Shown here: piece by piece, positions 62,124-64,000 of the stretch
How the letters are laid out: the number at the start of each line of letters is the position of its first letter
Position numbering within the stretch: position 1 is the stretch's first letter
From: Aurantiacibacter poecillastricola
GTDB lineage: Bacteria; Pseudomonadota; Alphaproteobacteria; Sphingomonadales; Sphingomonadaceae
Assembly: GCF_030730945.1 (NCBI RefSeq)
Contig: NZ_JAVAMS010000001.1
Span: 372,001-436,000 of the forward strand
Length of the DNA: 64,000 nt
Direction: 5' to 3'
Made by a program: the position numbers and the translations under genes
Notes under the pieces: model-generated
The model's input: the letters and a program-made list of their open reading frames with translations, nothing else
Told to the model about the DNA's origin: nothing
Database searches by the model: none

Positions 62124-62155
62124 ATTGGTTCCTTCGCCGTGGAATGTCGTGTCAG

Positions 62156-62440
62156 CTAAGTCGTGTTGTCAGGCAATTGTTCCAGCAGCAGGTCACGCGC
62201 GGCGTTCGCCTCGTGCACCTTCTCGCTGCTGCCGCCGCGATCCGGATGGACCGTGGTGACGAGGCGCTTATGCGCAGCGATGATGTCACCCCGATTGGCA
62301 AAACGCGACACGCCGAGCGTTTCGCGCGCTTTCGTAAGAGCTGCTTCCCGCGAGGAAAGCTTGGGCTGCCACGGCCAGCGCTTGAAGATCCAGTAATAGA
62401 CCAGGATCGCAAGGCCGATGAAGACGATGAACTTGCCCAT
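62156..62440 (-). CDS. Membrane-anchored J-domain protein
   Basis: This 94-residue protein has an N-terminal membrane segment (FIVFIGLAILVYYWIFKRW) and a J domain with RETLGVSRFANRGDIIAAHKRL in parts and the HPD triad in TTVHPDRGG. It resembles Tim14/DjlA-like J proteins and should recruit DnaK to the membrane. It lies 6 nt after mipZ on the same strand. Confidence 0.88.
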   Translation of the reverse strand: MGKFIVFIGLAILVYYWIFKRWPWQPKLSSREAALTKARETLGVSRFANRGDIIAAHKRLVTTVHPDRGGSSEKVHEANAARDLLLEQLPDNTT

Positions 62441-62446
62441 TGCCGA

Positions 62447-63280
62447 TCAGGCTGGCTCGACCATTTTCGTCGTCGCCGTGCGGGCCTGCTCGCCCTCGGG
62501 ATGTTGCGGAATGGGCAGGTTGAGATTGCCGACGAGATTGCGCAGTTCCTGCCGCGCGACAAGGTGGCTGGTGCCCAGTTCGCCCAGGTGCCCCTTGTCG
62601 AGCAGGGTCAGACCTGAGGGAAACAGCTCGCGATAGACCACGCGTTCGGACAGGCCCTGTACCGCGCGAAAGCCCACGCGCTTGGAAAGTTCGGTCAGCG
62701 CGTCGTCGATGCGGCGCTGGTTGCGCGCGTCGGTGTAGCCCGTGCGGTTCCTCACCACCACCCAGTCCATCTCGCGCTTCTGCTGCTCGATCGTGGCGCG
62801 GCTGCGCTTGATGCGCGCTTCCCAGATGAGCTCGGCATAGAAGGAGAGCTTGCGCACCTTGAAGCTCTCGGCATCGACCTGGCCGATGAGGTCGAAATCG
62901 ACGAAGCTGTCGTTCATCGGCGTCACCAGCGTGTCGGCGCTGGCGGCCACGTGGCGAGCGAAGGGATCGTCACGGCCCGGCGTGTCGAAAAGCAGGTAAT
63001 CCATGCCCTCGCCGATGCGCGCGGCTTCTTCCTCCAGCTGTTCCACCGTGTCGCCGTGGCAGATGTCGAACACCGGGCCGGGCAGCGCGATGCGGCGGCG
63101 CTCCTGCGTGTCGGCGCGGTTCTCGCAATAGCGGTAGAAGGTCTTCTGCCGCGTATCGAGATCGAGCGCGGCAACCCGCGCGCCCTGATAAGCCAGCGCC
63201 ACGGCGACGTGCACGGCCGTGGTGGACTTTCCGGTGCCGCCTTTCTCATTGGCGAAAACGATGCGATGGGGGGCTGTCAC
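62447..63280 (-). CDS. mipZ: Division-plane positioning ATPase MipZ
   Basis: This 277-residue ParA-like P-loop ATPase starts [20 protein letters not shown]. The deviant Walker A is [31 protein letters not shown] and [20 protein letters not shown] follow. MipZ inhibits FtsZ near the cell poles in Caulobacter by binding ParB. Length and motifs match this family rather than ParA. It is followed by the J-domain gene and divergent from panC. Confidence 0.96.
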   Translation of the reverse strand: MTAPHRIVFANEKGGTGKSTTAVHVAVALAYQGARVAALDLDTRQKTFYRYCENRADTQERRRIALPGPVFDICHGDTVEQLEEEAARIGEGMDYLLFDTPGRDDPFARHVAASADTLVTPMNDSFVDFDLIGQVDAESFKVRKLSFYAELIWEARIKRSRATIEQQKREMDWVVVRNRTGYTDARNQRRIDDALTELSKRVGFRAVQGLSERVVYRELFPSGLTLLDKGHLGELGTSHLVARQELRNLVGNLNLPIPQHPEGEQARTATTKMVEPA

Positions 63281-63364
63281 GTGTCGTCTTTCTCTCGAAT
63301 GGATGCGGCGTGTGGCTTTGGCATAGGGCCGCTTTGGAAAGCAGTCTATCGGAGGCTATCGCAC

Positions 63365-64000
63365 ATGCAAACCGTCACCGCCCTGCCCCAGCTTCGTCAA
63401 GCTGTGGATGAATTGCGAGGGAATGGCAGCATCGCGCTCGTCCCCACCATGGGTGCGCTGCATGACGGGCATCTGACACTGGTACGCGAAGCGGCGAAGC
63501 TCGCGAGCCACGTCGCGGTTTCCATCTTCGTCAATCCGCGCCAGTTCGGCGAGGGCGAAGATCTTGACGCCTATCCTCGCCAGCTGGCGGAGGACTCAGC
63601 GAAACTTGAGGCGGAGGGCGTTGCGCTGCTGTGGGCGCCGGGCGTCGATGTCATGTACCCGCAAGGCTATGCCACGAATATCAGCGTGTCCGGTGTCAGC
63701 GCAGGCCTGTGTGGCGCAGACCGGCCCGGCCATTTCGACGGCGTCGCAACGGTGGTGTGCAAGCTCTTCAACCAGGTACGCCCCGACATGGCGCTGTTCG
63801 GCGAGAAGGACTGGCAGCAGCTCGCCGTGATCCGCCGCATGGCGCGTGATCTCGACCTCGTCCTGCCGCATGTGGATGCAATCCACGGCGTGCCCATTGT
63901 GCGCGATCCCGACGGCCTCGCGATGAGCAGCCGCAACGCCTATCTCTCGCCCGAACACCGCGAAGCCGCTGCCACCCTGCCGCGCGCCATGGACGAGGCC
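63365..64000 (+). CDS. panC: Pantothenate synthetase, 3' end missing
   Basis: The frame opens with ATG at 63365 and runs to the right edge (212 codons). It carries [37 protein letters not shown], the pantoate/ATP segment [20 protein letters not shown] in parts, and [16 protein letters not shown]. It condenses pantoate and beta-alanine for CoA synthesis. The upstream region holds a CGGAGG-type ribosome site. Confidence 0.95.
   Translation, partial: MQTVTALPQLRQAVDELRGNGSIALVPTMGALHDGHLTLVREAAKLASHVAVSIFVNPRQFGEGEDLDAYPRQLAEDSAKLEAEGVALLWAPGVDVMYPQGYATNISVSGVSAGLCGADRPGHFDGVATVVCKLFNQVRPDMALFGEKDWQQLAVIRRMARDLDLVLPHVDAIHGVPIVRDPDGLAMSSRNAYLSPEHREAAATLPRAMDEA

Overview
The window is high-GC DNA with short gaps, frequent ATGA/GTGA/TGATG gene junctions, and gene neighbourhoods typical of Alphaproteobacteria. 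Several markers point to Sphingomonadales, probably Erythrobacteraceae. These are a serine palmitoyltransferase paired with its own acyl carrier protein (sphingolipid synthesis), the cell-cycle proteins DivK and MipZ, a gene transfer agent (GTA) structural cluster, a TonB-ExbB-ExbD set with several ExbD copies, and argD-argF-hslO and rpmI-rplT/pheST arrangements. The genus assignment is inference; nothing here is a 16S sequence.

Left part (1-7.7 kb): a tightly packed minus-strand operon (DUF3572, HAD phosphatase, RidA, glycerophosphodiesterase, COG3146 protein) diverges from divK. Then come acp-spt, a large secreted protein of unknown function, an OsmC protein and a YqaA/DedA-like membrane protein.

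GTA region (7.8-22.8 kb): about 17 head and tail genes in RcGTA order, all on the plus strand and mostly overlapping by 4 nt: small terminase candidate, large terminase, portal, small membrane protein, prohead protease, capsid, connector, tail terminator, tail tube, two tail chaperones, tape measure, distal tail, hub, NlpC/P60 peptidase, tail-tip protein, DUF2793. No integrase, replication, lysis or repressor module is seen, which fits a domesticated GTA rather than a prophage. Three deviations stand out. A small antisense helix-turn-helix gene sits with large palindromes between terminase and portal. The distal tail protein is enlarged to 772 residues by an N-terminal TIM-barrel-like region, while the tail-tip protein is short. 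The capsid gene is flanked by GC-rich structured gaps.

Middle (22.9-44.7 kb): sodC; queC; hslO-argF-argD; a double cold-shock-domain protein with a Gly-rich arm; a TIGR01244/DUF442 protein, a small membrane protein and a fatty-acid-hydroxylase family enzyme; an OmpA-type porin with a 24-proline linker; a nitrogen locus (glnK-amtB with a sigma-54 promoter, then a terminator and a second PII gene); prfC and two partners; pheST; an AraC-type regulator between rplT and pheS; rpmI-rplT; a lipoprotein coupled to a truncated lipase-like gene.

Right part (44.7-64 kb): hisN with a gamma-glutamylcyclotransferase-like gene, a second AraC-type regulator, prs, a hemerythrin protein, glpX, hom, the tonB-exbB-exbD-exbD operon followed by a separately controlled third exbD and a phytanoyl-CoA dioxygenase gene broken by one in-frame TGA, an Lhr-like DNA-repair helicase, a BON-domain stress protein, a phosphomannomutase/phosphoglucomutase, a membrane J-domain protein, mipZ, and panC cut by the window end. 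No tRNA, rRNA, CRISPR array or insertion sequence was recognised.
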